Positions 34,565-44,724 of a stretch of DNA of 64,000 nucleotides are shown in pieces (within the stretch, counting starts at the first letter, position 1; the number at the start of each line of letters is the position of its first letter). The notes beneath the pieces are model-generated. The model ran no database searches, had not been told where the DNA came from, and saw only the letters and a program-made list of their open reading frames with translations. The stretch is from Thysanoteuthis rhombus (lineage: Eukaryota > Mollusca > Cephalopoda > Oegopsida > Thysanoteuthidae), in NCBI GenBank assembly GCA_963457665.1, contig OY735219.1:42205214-42269213 (forward strand), read 5' to 3'. The position numbers were made by a program, and so were the translations under genes.

Positions 34565-35320
34565 ATGGCCTATCCATGTAAGTTCGTACCATGGGTTGTA
34601 AGAACTGGTGGAACTTTGAGAATGCCACTGAGCTCATTGCCCTCAACGAACCCACCAAGGTCTGGTGCTACCTTAAAAGAACCAAAAAGAGCTGGTGGGG
34701 CTCTTCGGTTATTTCTGAACCACATCGGTCTTAACCAACCCACCAAGGTCTGGCGCTACCTCAAAGAACCAAAAACCCCTATCATGACAGTACAACCAAA
34801 CCATTTTACCGCAAAAAACGGGGCACAGATCCAAGACCTGTGTGTCGTAACCGGCAGGTGTTCCCTTGTTAGCCACCAGGAGGGACCCGGTCGTCATCCT
34901 GTGACTGCTGGCCAAAACTCCGGCTCGTGTACCCTTAATGGCCTTCAGGAGGGACACAGTCGTCACATAGCTACTGTTGGCCAAGACTCATATACCACTA
35001 ACGACACCCAGGGAAGGCGCGGTCCTCTCGGAGTGACTGCTATAAAAAACAAGAGAAAGAGATGGACAAGGGAGGAGAATAGGCTAGTTATGTATTGTTA
35101 CTTTAAAAGCAAGCCTTCAGTGCGATCTTATAGGGAGCGTATGCTCCAAATATGGAGGGAAAAATCTGATGTGGAAGTATCGAACTAACGCCTTGCTGAC
35201 CAAGTAAAGCAAATCCAAAAGAAGAAATGGCTGTCTGAGACTGAACTACTAGAGATTCGCATTAATGTAGAGAGAGGTTCAGGTGACACATCTGAAGAAT
35301 GCCCCCCCCAGCACAATTAG
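34565..35320 (+). pseudogene. RLE element, N-terminal part with Myb-like domain
   Basis: An open frame from ATG 34565 to TAA 35186-35188 has two or three Gly/Cys/His-rich stretches (for example CSLVSHQEGPGRH) that may be remains of zinc fingers. It then has a basic Myb-like segment (KRKRWTREENRLVMYCYF, SYRERMLQIWRE, about residues 163-203) typical of R2/R4-like elements and used to bind target DNA. The frame continues past the stop with RLADQVKQIQKKKWLSE, so the TAA probably arose from a single substitution. It then runs into a run of eight C at 35302-35309, where it falls out of frame with the main protein. Confidence 0.8.
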
Positions 35321-38255
35321 TACCAATAACAAAACTAGAATAACTCCCCATGAGACCCCCACAGTAAGCTATGTATCAGAGGGTGATGACGAGGCACCAA
35401 CGGAAGAAGAGAACACCAAAATACAAGCTTTGAAAGAGATCATGCGAGGAGAGAAAACAACACTCCCCTCCCTAAGAGACAAAGACAGAAAGAAAGTCGG
35501 AGAAGTGACCGAGCAGGTCAACTGCCTCTTACAGCACATAGAAACAAACACCCTCCTAGAACTTAACAACCTAATTTACGCAGGGGCGAAAATGGTAGCA
35601 CAAAGCTTTACAACACAAGATAGGAACCCGAGCAATAATAGGGAAGGGAAACCCAACTGGGAGAGAAGGTTACAAAGGCAGATCTCCCAACTACAGAGAG
35701 ATGAAGCACTGCTTAGAAATACACCACACACAGACAGACCACGAGTAAGACTTTATAACAAATACAAGGTAACGCAAAAAGGCATCGCAACTGTAGTCGA
35801 AGAGTTACACCAGAAAAGACTAGCTAAAGAGGCAAGACTAAAAAGATATAGACTAAGAACGGCCCAATACACACAAAACCGCACATTCCAAAACAATGAG
35901 AAAAAGTTTTACCGAGATTTAAATGGGGAAAGAAGGCAGGACATGAAACCAGATGCCACAGAGGCCAAGAACTATTGGAATAGCATATGGGGACACCCAA
36001 AAAGACATAACGTAACACCGCAATGGTTAGGAAACATGAGAAAAGAACTAGGAGATATAGACAAGGGAGAACCAATAGTACTGAATGAAACCACATTGAA
36101 ACATACTCTTAGGAAAGTAGCCAACTGGAAAGCACCGGGTCCCGACGGGATCCATGGGTATTGGTTAAAAAAATTTACCACGTTACACGGCAGACTCACT
36201 CACCTACTCCAAAATTGTCTGAATGAAGGCAAAGCACCAGAATGGATGACTAAAGGCAGAACCACCCTCATCCAAAAAGACCCGGGAAAGGGGAACATAG
36301 CAAGCAACTATAGACCAATCACTTGCCTACCACTTATGTGGAAAATCCTGACCGGGCAAATAGCAGAGAGAATATACATGTCAATGGATAGAAGGGGGCT
36401 ACTACCAGAAGAACAGAAAGGGTGTAGGATAGGAACCAAAGGGGCAAACGATTTACTCTACATAGACCAGATGATCTTAAAAGAAGTAAGGAAAAGGAGA
36501 AAGAATATCGCAATGGGATGGATAGTTTACAAAAAAGCATACGATATGATTCCACATAGCTGGATACTCGAATGCCTTAGAATGTTCAAAATTAGCGAAC
36601 CGGTGGTTAAATTCATTGGTAATTCAATGGAAGACTGGAAAGTAGATTTGACAGCCGCAGGGGACAAACTAGCCGAGGTAGGGATAAAAAGGGGGATCTT
36701 CCAAGGGGACTCGTTGTCCCCACTATTATTTGTTCTAACAATGATACCGCTTAACAGAATCCTGAAAAACAGCAAAGGATACCACTTCTCTAAAACAAAA
36801 GGAAAGGTCAATCACTTAATGTACATGGACGATATTAAATTGTTTGCGAAAAACAGGGGAGAGCTTGAGACTCTGTTCAACGAAGTAAGGGAATATAGTG
36901 AGGACATAGGAATGGAGTTTGGGATAGAAAAATGCGCAATCATGGTAATGCACAAAGGAAGGCTTTCAATGACTGAGGGAATTGAACTTCCGGACAACAA
37001 CAAGATTAGGGCATTGACTGCACAAGACCGATACAAGTACCTAGGTGTCCTTGAATGCGACACGATAAAACGGGAAGAGATGAAGGAGAAAATTAGGAGG
37101 GAATACCTTAGAAGGATAAGGAAAATATTAGAAACCAAATTAAATAGCAGAAATCTAATAAAAGGAATGAACACCTGGGCTGTGTCAGTAGTTAGGTATA
37201 CAGGACCATTCCTAGGATGGACAAAGGAAGAGCTCCAATCAATGGATAGGCGAACAAGGAAACTTATGACGATGCATAAAGCATTACACCCTAGGGATGA
37301 TACAGATAGACTATACGTTAAGAGAAAAGAAGGTGGTAGGGGGCTCATCAGCATAGAAGATTGTGTCCAGAGAGCTAAAGTAGTCCTAGATAAATATGTG
37401 CAAACAAATAGTGAAGAAATCATAAAGAGCGCGAGGGATAGTGCAACAAACAAAGTAGAAAGCAATGGAACGGTACAGCAAACTAGAAAAGAAAAGTGGG
37501 AAGGGAAAAAATTGTACGGCGAGTTTAAAAGACAGATAAAAGATATAGCAGACGAGAAATCATGGACGTGGTTACGAAAGGGAAACCTTAAGAGAGAAAC
37601 AGAATCGCTCATCATGGCAGCCCAAAACAAAAGCATAAGGACAAACTACATAAAAGCTAAAATCGACAGAACACAGGCAAACAGCAAATGCCGCATGTGC
37701 GGTGAAAGAGATGAGACAGTAAACCACATAACTAGTGAATGTAGTCAACTCGCCCAGAAGGAGTATAAGCATAGACACGATAGAGTAGCAACGATGATAC
37801 ACTGGGAACTAAGTAAACAAATGGGATTCAACCATGGGGAAAAGTGGTATCAGCACAAGCCAGAGGCAGTTTTGGAGAATGACAACCACAAACTACTGTG
37901 GGACTTTGACATCCAAACTGACCACCTCATCCAGGCAAGAAGGCCGGACTTAGTAATAGTAGACAAAAAAAGGAAGGCCTGCCAAATAGTAGACGTGGCT
38001 GTGCCTGCAGACCATAGAGTAAAAAAGAAGGAGGCTGAAAAAAGGGAAAAATACCAGGACCTAGCAAGGGAGTTAAAGAAAATGTGGAACATGAAAACCA
38101 GGGTAGTACCGGTCATAGTGGGAGCACTAGGAACTGTCCCCAAAACGCTGAGGGAGAGACTGGAGGAGATCGGGATTAGGGGGAGGATAGAGACCGTACA
38201 GACCACAGCACTACTGGGAACTGCACGGGTACTGAGGAAGGTGCTAGAGATATAA
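35283..38255 (+). CDS. RLE-type retrotransposon polyprotein: RT, zinc knuckle, endonuclease
   Basis: A 990-codon open frame, whose true start lies upstream (it opens on GTG and the frame breaks at the C-run). Reverse transcriptase: NWKAPGPDGI at residues 281-290, YRPITCLPL, motif A region WIVYKKAYDMIPHSW, GIFQGDSLSPLLF at 471, and YMDD at 514-517 with both catalytic Asp. The motif A Asp expected before YKKAYD is Val (GTT, residue 415), which should abolish polymerisation. Then comes a C-x2-C-x8-H-x4-C knuckle (residues 803-820) and the nuclease core RRPDLVIVDKKRKACQIVDV with Asp 889 and Asp 904. The frame ends RKVLEI. This copy should be dead, yet its length suggests recent insertion. It belongs to the group that makes site-specific nicks with a restriction-like nuclease. 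Confidence 0.88.
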   Translation: MTHLKNAPPSTISTNNKTRITPHETPTVSYVSEGDDEAPTEEENTKIQALKEIMRGEKTTLPSLRDKDRKKVGEVTEQVNCLLQHIETNTLLELNNLIYAGAKMVAQSFTTQDRNPSNNREGKPNWERRLQRQISQLQRDEALLRNTPHTDRPRVRLYNKYKVTQKGIATVVEELHQKRLAKEARLKRYRLRTAQYTQNRTFQNNEKKFYRDLNGERRQDMKPDATEAKNYWNSIWGHPKRHNVTPQWLGNMRKELGDIDKGEPIVLNETTLKHTLRKVANWKAPGPDGIHGYWLKKFTTLHGRLTHLLQNCLNEGKAPEWMTKGRTTLIQKDPGKGNIASNYRPITCLPLMWKILTGQIAERIYMSMDRRGLLPEEQKGCRIGTKGANDLLYIDQMILKEVRKRRKNIAMGWIVYKKAYDMIPHSWILECLRMFKISEPVVKFIGNSMEDWKVDLTAAGDKLAEVGIKRGIFQGDSLSPLLFVLTMIPLNRILKNSKGYHFSKTKGKVNHLMYMDDIKLFAKNRGELETLFNEVREYSEDIGMEFGIEKCAIMVMHKGRLSMTEGIELPDNNKIRALTAQDRYKYLGVLECDTIKREEMKEKIRREYLRRIRKILETKLNSRNLIKGMNTWAVSVVRYTGPFLGWTKEELQSMDRRTRKLMTMHKALHPRDDTDRLYVKRKEGGRGLISIEDCVQRAKVVLDKYVQTNSEEIIKSARDSATNKVESNGTVQQTRKEKWEGKKLYGEFKRQIKDIADEKSWTWLRKGNLKRETESLIMAAQNKSIRTNYIKAKIDRTQANSKCRMCGERDETVNHITSECSQLAQKEYKHRHDRVATMIHWELSKQMGFNHGEKWYQHKPEAVLENDNHKLLWDFDIQTDHLIQARRPDLVIVDKKRKACQIVDVAVPADHRVKKKEAEKREKYQDLARELKKMWNMKTRVVPVIVGALGTVPKTLRERLEEIGIRGRIETVQTTALLGTARVLRKVLEI

Positions 38256-38719
38256 GTACTGCGACGAATTGTAGCTCTGTCATGATATGCGAAAGAGGGA
38301 GGAGACGTTAGCTGAAGACCTGAGGAGACTTATTGTCACTCAGCCCTCAGCGATAACCACTGGGCAACCGGTGTGAAACTGTAAATCGCAGAATTACTGC
38401 GACCTGCTAGTACTAGGAGAGGAGGGCTGGAGACTTGAGGAGACTTGCTGTCACTCAAACTCCAGCGGTTACCACCAGGCAACTGGTGTGAGATTCCTAA
38501 CAATAATAATAATAATAATAATTCAATTGAAGTTCCTTTCTCCTTCAACTTGCTTACAGCGTCTGCGACTCCTTCACAACGTCACTTCTGTTCTCGTAGC
38601 ATCCGATAACAGGCGACTCAATTTCATTGATAAAAAGAGCAGATTTTCAAAAGGACGCATCTTGTGAGTATACATTTGAAATGATTTCCATAATGGATAT
38701 TCTACGACCACCAAACGCA

Positions 38720-38785
38720 GTAATTGAGAATACTTGCTGTCACTCAGTCTCCAGCGATAACCACTAGACATCTAGTATGAACTTA
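38720..38785 (+). pseudogene. RLE element 3' UTR fragment
   Basis: TACTTGCTGTCACTCAGTCT followed by CCAGCGATAACCACTAG and a TAGTATGA box match the 3' UTR block of the long copy. The preceding 180 bases are probably a decayed extension. Confidence 0.7.
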
Positions 38786-38989
38786 CAGCTGTATGAAATA
38801 TCATTATCAATAATAATAATATGTAAATTCGGTCGTCTCAAACAATGTTTATGTGCACAAGCGATTCAAATAGTTGGCTTCGATAAGCCTGCCTGACAGT
38901 CATTATAGATTGGGCAAAAGGACCCTTTAATGAGGGAGGGTGCAGAAAAAAAACAAGAACTGGCCTGGCTGATGTTCAGGAGACTGGTA

Positions 38990-39170
38990 GGATTAGTACC
39001 TCTCCTGCATCGTAGCTATATGTTCACAGCACAATATCTCCAAAAGTTTTGAACAAATTTCAGTGAAATTTTGTGGAAAGGTTGGCGTTTGGCCGAAGGA
39101 GAAGTGTTTAAACTCCGGGGCGGACATAGGTATATCACAGTTACCTCCCTCGCATCATAGCGTAGATCTT
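38990..39170 (+). repeat. Satellite unit (family of 40370-41075)
   Basis: Contains CTCCTGCATCGTAGCTATAT, CAATATCTCCAAAAGTTTTG, TTTCAGTGAAATTTTGTGG and GGAGAAGTGTTTAAACT in the order of the array at 40370-41075. Confidence 0.8.
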
Positions 39171-39219
39171 GCTGAATTTCTTTTCGAATTTATTCAATAA
39201 AAATCTATGATAGCCAATC

Positions 39220-39580
39220 GTACAGATGAGTTTTGCTCAACATTCAATTCAATTTACATCACTTTTTATGAACGTTTCCATTTTAATGTTCAAGCTAATA
39301 TTTTTTTGCCGACATTGTTTTTCTTTAAAAAAACATATCTTAGAAAAGTTTTTAATATCAGTCAATATCATATCTGAAAAAAATAAGATATCCTTTTTAA
39401 GCCCTTCAGTTTTTTTAAACATCACATGGTAATTAGACATTCACTTGTGAAAAAATATCGCTTTGGGTGGAAAGAAATCTTAAACCGACACTTCCGCCTT
39501 CAAACAATTTAATAACGGTAACACGAAAAACTGCACCCAGTACATTGACCTGTCTGTCGGTGCTTGCACAGGTACACCCG
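39220..39580. other. Non-coding stretch, nothing recognised
   Basis: T-rich, with short chance frames on both strands only. Confidence 0.55.
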
Positions 39581-39587
39581 GGAGTGT

Positions 39588-39626
<39 letters not shown>

Positions 39627-39627
39627 G
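39588..39627. repeat. (ATC)n microsatellite
   Basis: Thirteen or so ATC units; it reads as poly-Asp on the minus strand, where the open frame is not a gene. Confidence 0.97.
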
Positions 39628-39754
39628 ATATTAGAATTACGACCCCAGCTGTTAGCATTGGCCAAATGGAGATGGGGAGAGAGGAGGGGACCCCCTAAAA
39701 AACAAAAAAAAAACCCAAAAAAAAACAAGAACTCTACACACACTACACAACAAA

Positions 39755-39958
39755 TGGTAGTGGAGATACGAACCACAGCGCTGCTGTGATAGGTGAGGGA
39801 GATATGGGAGGAGGGCTGAAGGCCTGAGGAGACTCACGGTCACTCAGTCTTCAGCGATAACCACCGGGCACCTGGTGTGAAACTGTAAACCTCAGCACAG
39901 CTGTGGACTGTGAGAGTGTGGAGAGGAAGACTGGAGACCTGAGGATACTTGCTGTCAC
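39755..39958 (+). pseudogene. RLE element 3' UTR fragment, both blocks
   Basis: GCTGAAGGCCTGAGGAGACT, GTCACTCAGTCTTCAGCGAT, CACCTGGTGTGAAACTGTAA, then AGACTGGAGACCTGAGGATA and CTTGCTGTCACTC match both 3' UTR blocks of the long element in order. The second block breaks off inside CACTC and passes directly into a TTC repeat. Confidence 0.85.
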
Positions 39959-40016
39959 TCTTCTTCTTCTTCTTCTTCTTCTTCTTCTTCTTCTTCTTCT
40001 TCTTCTTCTTCTTCTT

Positions 40017-40047
<31 letters not shown>

Positions 40048-40085
40048 TTATTATTATTATTATTATTATTATCATTATTGTTGTT
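39959..40085. repeat. (TTC)n-(TTA)n compound microsatellite
   Basis: About 29 TTC units to 40046 then TTA units with TTG changes. Poly-Leu, poly-Phe and poly-Lys/Arg open frames on the two strands come from it. Confidence 0.97.
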
Positions 40086-40374
40086 GTTGTTATTATCATT
40101 ATTACTATTAATGATAATAATAATAGATTTTATATATGTATGTAGGTATGTATGTTTTAATTGGATGGTTAAATTTAGCATACAATTTAGCATTACAATG
40201 GGAACTGACGCCTAAGTTTATGTCATGAATTATTACTTGAATTTGGATTTTTTATCTTCTGATCACACATTCGTCTGGTATTGTTTGTTCTGGAAACGCC
40301 TTATTTCGGAGGTCATTTTCTTAACTGACCTCATATTCATCTTAATAGTTAGTGAATCAAAGAATGGGTCTTCC

Positions 40375-40388
40375 ATCCTGTATCGTAG

Positions 40389-40448
<60 letters not shown>

Positions 40449-41075
40449 CACAATATCTTTTGGGGTTGGTGGTCCAGGTATTTTCACCGTTACCTCCCCT
40501 GCATCTTAGCTATATGTCCACTGTGGAATATCTACCAACAAATTTCAGAGAAATTTTATGAAAAGGTCGGCGATGGGCCAGGGATTTGGGGGACAGATCC
40601 GAACTGTAGTTATATGTATAAAGCACAATATCTCCAAAGGTTCTCAATGAATTCCAATCAAATTTTGTTGAGAGGTGGTCAGTACATTTTGATGCAGATC
40701 CTGGAATTTTCCACATTCACCTCTCCAGCATCGTAGCTATATGTATACAGCATAATATCTACAAAAGTTCTCAGAGAATTTCTGTGAAACTTTGTGTAAG
40801 GCTTGGGAAGCGGTGTTTAGAGATCGAATCATAACAATATCTCCAATAGTTTTCAAGGAATTTCAAAGGAATTTTGTAGTGTGCAATGGGCTAACGAAGA
40901 AGTATTTACATTTTGAGGCTGATTCAGGAATCTTTCACGTCACCTCTCCAACATAGTAGCTATATGCACGCTGCACAATATCTCGATATTCTCGATACAT
41001 TTAAAAAAAATATTCTGGACGGGTGGGCAAGGGAAATGTGTTTATACTATGGGGTGGAGGCAGGAATTTGAAAGT
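40375..41075 (+). repeat. Satellite array, about five units of 110-140 bp
   Basis: The phrase CATCGTAGCTATATGTATAC or a variant recurs at about 40381, 40500, 40601, 40730 and 40955, each followed by a GCACAATATCTCCAAAAGTT-like block and a TTTCANNGAAATTTTGTG-like block. In the first unit the GCTATATA motif has expanded to about 60 bases of TA repeat (40390-40446). Confidence 0.85.
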
Positions 41076-41079
41076 ATTT

Positions 41080-41360
41080 TCGGTAAAACGAACTACATTG
41101 AAGAAATCATTTTTCTAAAACTCGATCTAAAAAAAGAATGTTCTAATTACAATGCATACATCCTGCTCTATGGGATCTTTTCTTTCCATTTATCCTACGT
41201 AATTACGGCTTCGAAGTACTATAGTTACTTCCACCTATTTTATTGCAAGAACATTATTCCGAAACACGTATTTTGGGGAGATTCTACATATGATGTAATT
41301 ATAGTACAGAATTTTACCCTCTCTTTCCTCCATCGTGCCAAACTATGGCTCTGAAATATA
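41080..41360. other. Non-coding stretch, nothing recognised
   Basis: A 101-codon open frame spans 41049-41354 but shows no motif and starts inside the satellite. Confidence 0.5.
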
Positions 41361-41364
41361 TCAA

Positions 41365-41575
41365 AAGTTGGTTAAAGTCGTACCCATGATAGTTGGTGCA
41401 CTTGGAATCTGGATATTGAATGAATTTGGAATTCACAGAAGAATTGAGAGCGTCTAGATGGCGTTGCTGCATTATGCAAGGATATCAAGAAAGGTGGCGA
41501 ATATTCGAAGACATTTGCTGTCACTCACTTTCCAACAATGACCACAAAATACTCGATGGAAAAGGCCATATTGAA
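41365..41575 (+). pseudogene. Decayed RLE element 3' end
   Basis: GTCGTACCCATGATAGTTGG and GCACTTGGAATCTGGA resemble the VVPVIVGALGT coding region of the long copy; GCTGTCACTCACTTTCCAAC and AATGACCAC near 41517-41545 match the 3' UTR block. The spacing is right for an old truncated copy. Confidence 0.6.
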
Positions 41576-41919
41576 AAAGAAGAATGCTTATTTTCTAGAC
41601 AGACATGTCTTCCCTACCCTAGGGGAGATCTTGGGAGATTGGCATAAGAGTGTGCTGGGTTGGGGAAAACACGGCACACCTCCGCCCCGATCGGGCCTTC
41701 TAAGGTGAGGGCTTAAGAAGGTTGAAATCTTATAATCAATAAAGGAAGGATAATGGTTCTGTTCAATTGTTTTATGTAACTCCAACTTGATGTAGCAACA
41801 TTAAAAGATGGTATTATTCCTTGTTGGTAATTGTTGATGGTAACCAAGATATTTTAATCACCGCTACCCACAGCAGACCAGTTTAAACACCGTTGCTGGG
41901 TTCTAGTTTTTCATGTGTT

Positions 41920-42235
41920 ATGTCTGTCTATCTGGACTTCGCCCAGCCCTTACCGTTATGAGAAGAAACTTGAAATTTTGCATACACATTCCCCTCATTG
42001 AGTTTGGAAAATTTTTGTTTTTTTAAATTCCTACCCGAAATAGGTTTGTAGGGGGGGGGTTCAGTATGCAATCTAAGTTTATGCTAAGTTGATCATTAGT
42101 TTGCACCCATTTGTTTTTTGAAATTCAGACATTTCAGTGATCACAGCTCAACAAAAGACGAGAGAAGTAACTCATTCATTGATCACCAATTTTCCAAACT
42201 TTTGGTCACCCTCAACACAGCATATATGGGTGGCA
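41920..42235 (-). repeat. Dispersed foldback-family repeat, reverse copy
   Basis: TCTGTCTATCTGGACTTC, a G-run then TTCAGTATGCAATCTAAG, GTTTATGCTAAGTTGATCAT, TCAGTGATCACAGCTCAAC, AAAAGACGAGAGAAGTAACT and TCATTGATCACC follow the order of 220-560 and 52400-52730. Confidence 0.7.
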
Positions 42236-42239
42236 GTGG

Positions 42240-43585
42240 TCCATAATTTCCCTGTGAATGCTAGTTCCTAATATATCCTATCGTCCCTTGGAAAAATTGC
42301 AGATGACGTCCATGTTTACGTATCATAACTTTTCCCACGCTCTTCTTCACATTTGCCTCGTGTAAGGCTGAACAAACCTTAGTAAATATCTTACGTATAT
42401 TGTGTATTGCGAATATAAATAAAGGCGGGAAAACCAAAATATTAAAGTGCATACGTCGCGAACTTCCCTTCAGGCCATCCTCTTCCCTCTATGTCACCTC
42501 ATTCTATTCACATATTAGGAAAAGGAGTATCGAGAGGTCAGAAAGGGCGAGACACGAATGAATTACACTTAGGTCTTAAGCACGGAACATAAATAATAGT
42601 AACTTATTTTATGGATCAATTAATTTGGCTCAAAACAGTCACTCCCCATGTTTGTAATAAGAAACATTGTCAATGGCACTTTCCCTCGCTAATGGCCGCC
42701 GGGAAAACCCTCTGCGTCTTTCCGGCGGAATTGGTCCAGTCAACAGTGCTTCTGTTCTTTCCGTTCTACAGCCTCCCAAGCAGAAAATACTTTGAAAAAT
42801 GAACTAGCAAGCCTGTAATTATTTTATCTTTACAATTAAACAAAACAAAACAAAACAAAAAACACCCCAAATACAGAAAAACTGGGAGCAAACATTTGTT
42901 GAGTTAGCTCCATAGTGAAAAACTTCATCAGTATGTTGAGAGGTCTCTAACTTCAGTGAAGTCAGAATAAGAAAGGACCCTTTTTGTTGCCATACCGCAA
43001 ATCTGGTTAAATTTCTTGAAACTCTTAATATAAAAATTTTCTTTTCTCACTGAATAAAGATTTAATTTTTTTTGTGTATTCACCTATTCACTCGAGTACG
43101 ATGTAATTGCATATACAACAATGCGACCCTTACTTTTGTTCACTAATATCAGTTGTCCACATACATAATAATTAGCAATGAGCAGATGTCTTCTATCACA
43201 CTGAGGGACGTAACTGAGGCAGTAAAATAGAATTTTATTCATGGAACTGACGTGGTAAAATCAAAATTTCATTAAAAAATATACTGGATTTCAAGAATAA
43301 TATAGAAATAGAAAATGTCATAAAAACAGAAACAAAAAAAATTGAAGATGATTCTCCAATCTCACTGCAATGGAAACCTCTACAATCCACGTACATAAAA
43401 TGCAATGTGTATCCCATATATTGTTTATATAAGCCATCATTTTTGACAATACGGATAAACTTGTGGTATCATAATATACCAAAGTATAATGATACCCCGC
43501 CTCATTTTACCCTGATTTTTCACATTAAATTTCTCGCATTATACACGAGTAAAAAGTTTTGCAAAAGCAAGAAAATCCCATTTGT
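42240..43585. other. Non-coding stretch, nothing recognised
   Basis: No motif-bearing frame; the frame at 42611-42802 is unremarkable. Confidence 0.5.
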
Positions 43586-43589
43586 TCCG

Positions 43590-43990
43590 GAATGAAGTGT
43601 CTACAACTAATGCTCCATCCTGGCAGTCACCTATGGAGCTAAAACATTGGATCTAACCAAAACTGAGAACCATACAATGTGCTCTGAAGTGAATCATCAT
43701 ATGGAGAGATCACAAGACAGCATAGAATATTAGAGAAGAAATAGGAGTCAGAGATATCGTAGAATCCATTAGAAAACATTTTTGGCAAATCATTTGGCAA
43801 AACTGTCGGACAATCGCTGAATATCACAACATTGATCCCAAGAGATCATGCAAAACTCTTGACAATAGAAAATTAGTTGGCGTGACGAATTGGACAAGTT
43901 CAGAAAGTACTGGCTACATGATGCTTATGATGGAGAGTTCGGGCGAATCTTGGAGAAGGTCTATGTCCAATGACGGACGCTAAAGATTTG
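43590..43990 (+). pseudogene. RTE-like retrotransposon, RT C-terminal end
   Basis: Conceptual translation shows VTYGAKTLDLTKTENHTM-like residues at 43627, MERSQDSIEY-like residues, then WRDELDKFRKYWLHDAYDGE at 43882 and FGRILEKVYVQ before a stop at 43971-43973, followed by TGACGGACGCTAAAG. These are the TYGAETW, ER...., RWRDELD.F and final E.YV.Q blocks of RTE-type proteins, read in two frames with stops. Confidence 0.85.
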
Positions 43991-43999
43991 CATCTACAC

Positions 44000-44545
44000 T
44001 TCTAATGTTGACAAAAAAAAAATTCTGGCAGCAAAAAAGAATCCTATTGTCGATCTCATTCAAAGTCCAAATGATAGTGAGAGAAAAACACTAATTTCAA
44101 GCATAGCGAAAATAATCCTATCTCAGATATCAAATGATTTTGTAAGTAAAAGATCAAAGGTTGTAATTGATCTGGAAAATAAGACAAAGTTCTTTCATTA
44201 CCAACACATTATGTAGTTTATTCATCATTTATTTACAAACACAAATACTAACTGAGATTTGCATTTGCGTCCCTCAACCCTGACAGATGACAAATGCACA
44301 TTGCTAATATATGTGTGGATTATCAGATATGATTATTAGCCCAAACGAATAAAAACTTTGCTTCAAGATTCTCTCCCTTTTTCGAATAGAGTTTTCTCCT
44401 CTATCCAAAGTAGAGTGTTTGTTTAAAAACCACATTTGTCATGGCGTAAAGTGAAAAACAATCACCATTAATTTATGTGTAGGATATATTTCTGAGCGTT
44501 CTCAGACCTGCATAATAGCAGTGATATTGAATTAGGCAGAGTCGT
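44000..44545. other. Non-coding stretch, nothing recognised
   Basis: No motif or repeat seen. Confidence 0.5.
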
Positions 44546-44554
44546 CAGAAGTTA

Positions 44555-44720
44555 GAATGACGGAAGGTACGGGACACTAGGGCATAGGAGAGAGAGGAAA
44601 ATTGTGCGTACCGTCTTAAAAAACAGCTCGCAGCAAAACAAACGCTAAAATTTTTTTTTGCTTTTTCGCTTTTTTTCATAAAAAAGAAAAGTAGCGTGAA
44701 GCGAACTTTCGAAATACGAT
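44555..44720 (-). repeat. Repeat family R4, reverse copy
   Basis: On the minus strand it has TTTCGAAAGTTCGCTTCACG, an A-rich block and GCGTTTGTTTTGCTGCGAGC, matching 20600-20690. Confidence 0.65.
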
Positions 44721-44724
44721 GGCT

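Larger units (their letters stand above)
34245..38522 (+). mobile_element. Near full-length RLE-type (R2/R4-like) non-LTR retrotransposon
   Basis: The unit appears to start near the C-run at 34246-34256 and ends with a 3' UTR and an (AAT)n tail at about 38499-38522. It encodes one protein in the order Myb-like domain, reverse transcriptase, CCHC knuckle, restriction-like endonuclease. There is no apurinic endonuclease, no LTR and no terminal inverted repeat. The 3' UTR has two related blocks of about 100 bases (GGAGACTTATTGTCACTCA and GGAGACTTGCTGTCACTCA, each followed by an AGCGRTWACCACY-like box and a GGTGTGA box). Target duplications were not identified. The 5' limit is estimated. Confidence 0.85.

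Noticed and set aside
35369..38206. Long minus-strand frames (up to 274 codons) opposite the RLE polyprotein
   Set aside because: Antisense shadows of a real coding frame; no motif in them.
39840..40215. Poly-Lys, poly-Arg, poly-Leu and poly-Phe frames
   Set aside because: Produced by the (TTC)n and (TTA)n microsatellite.
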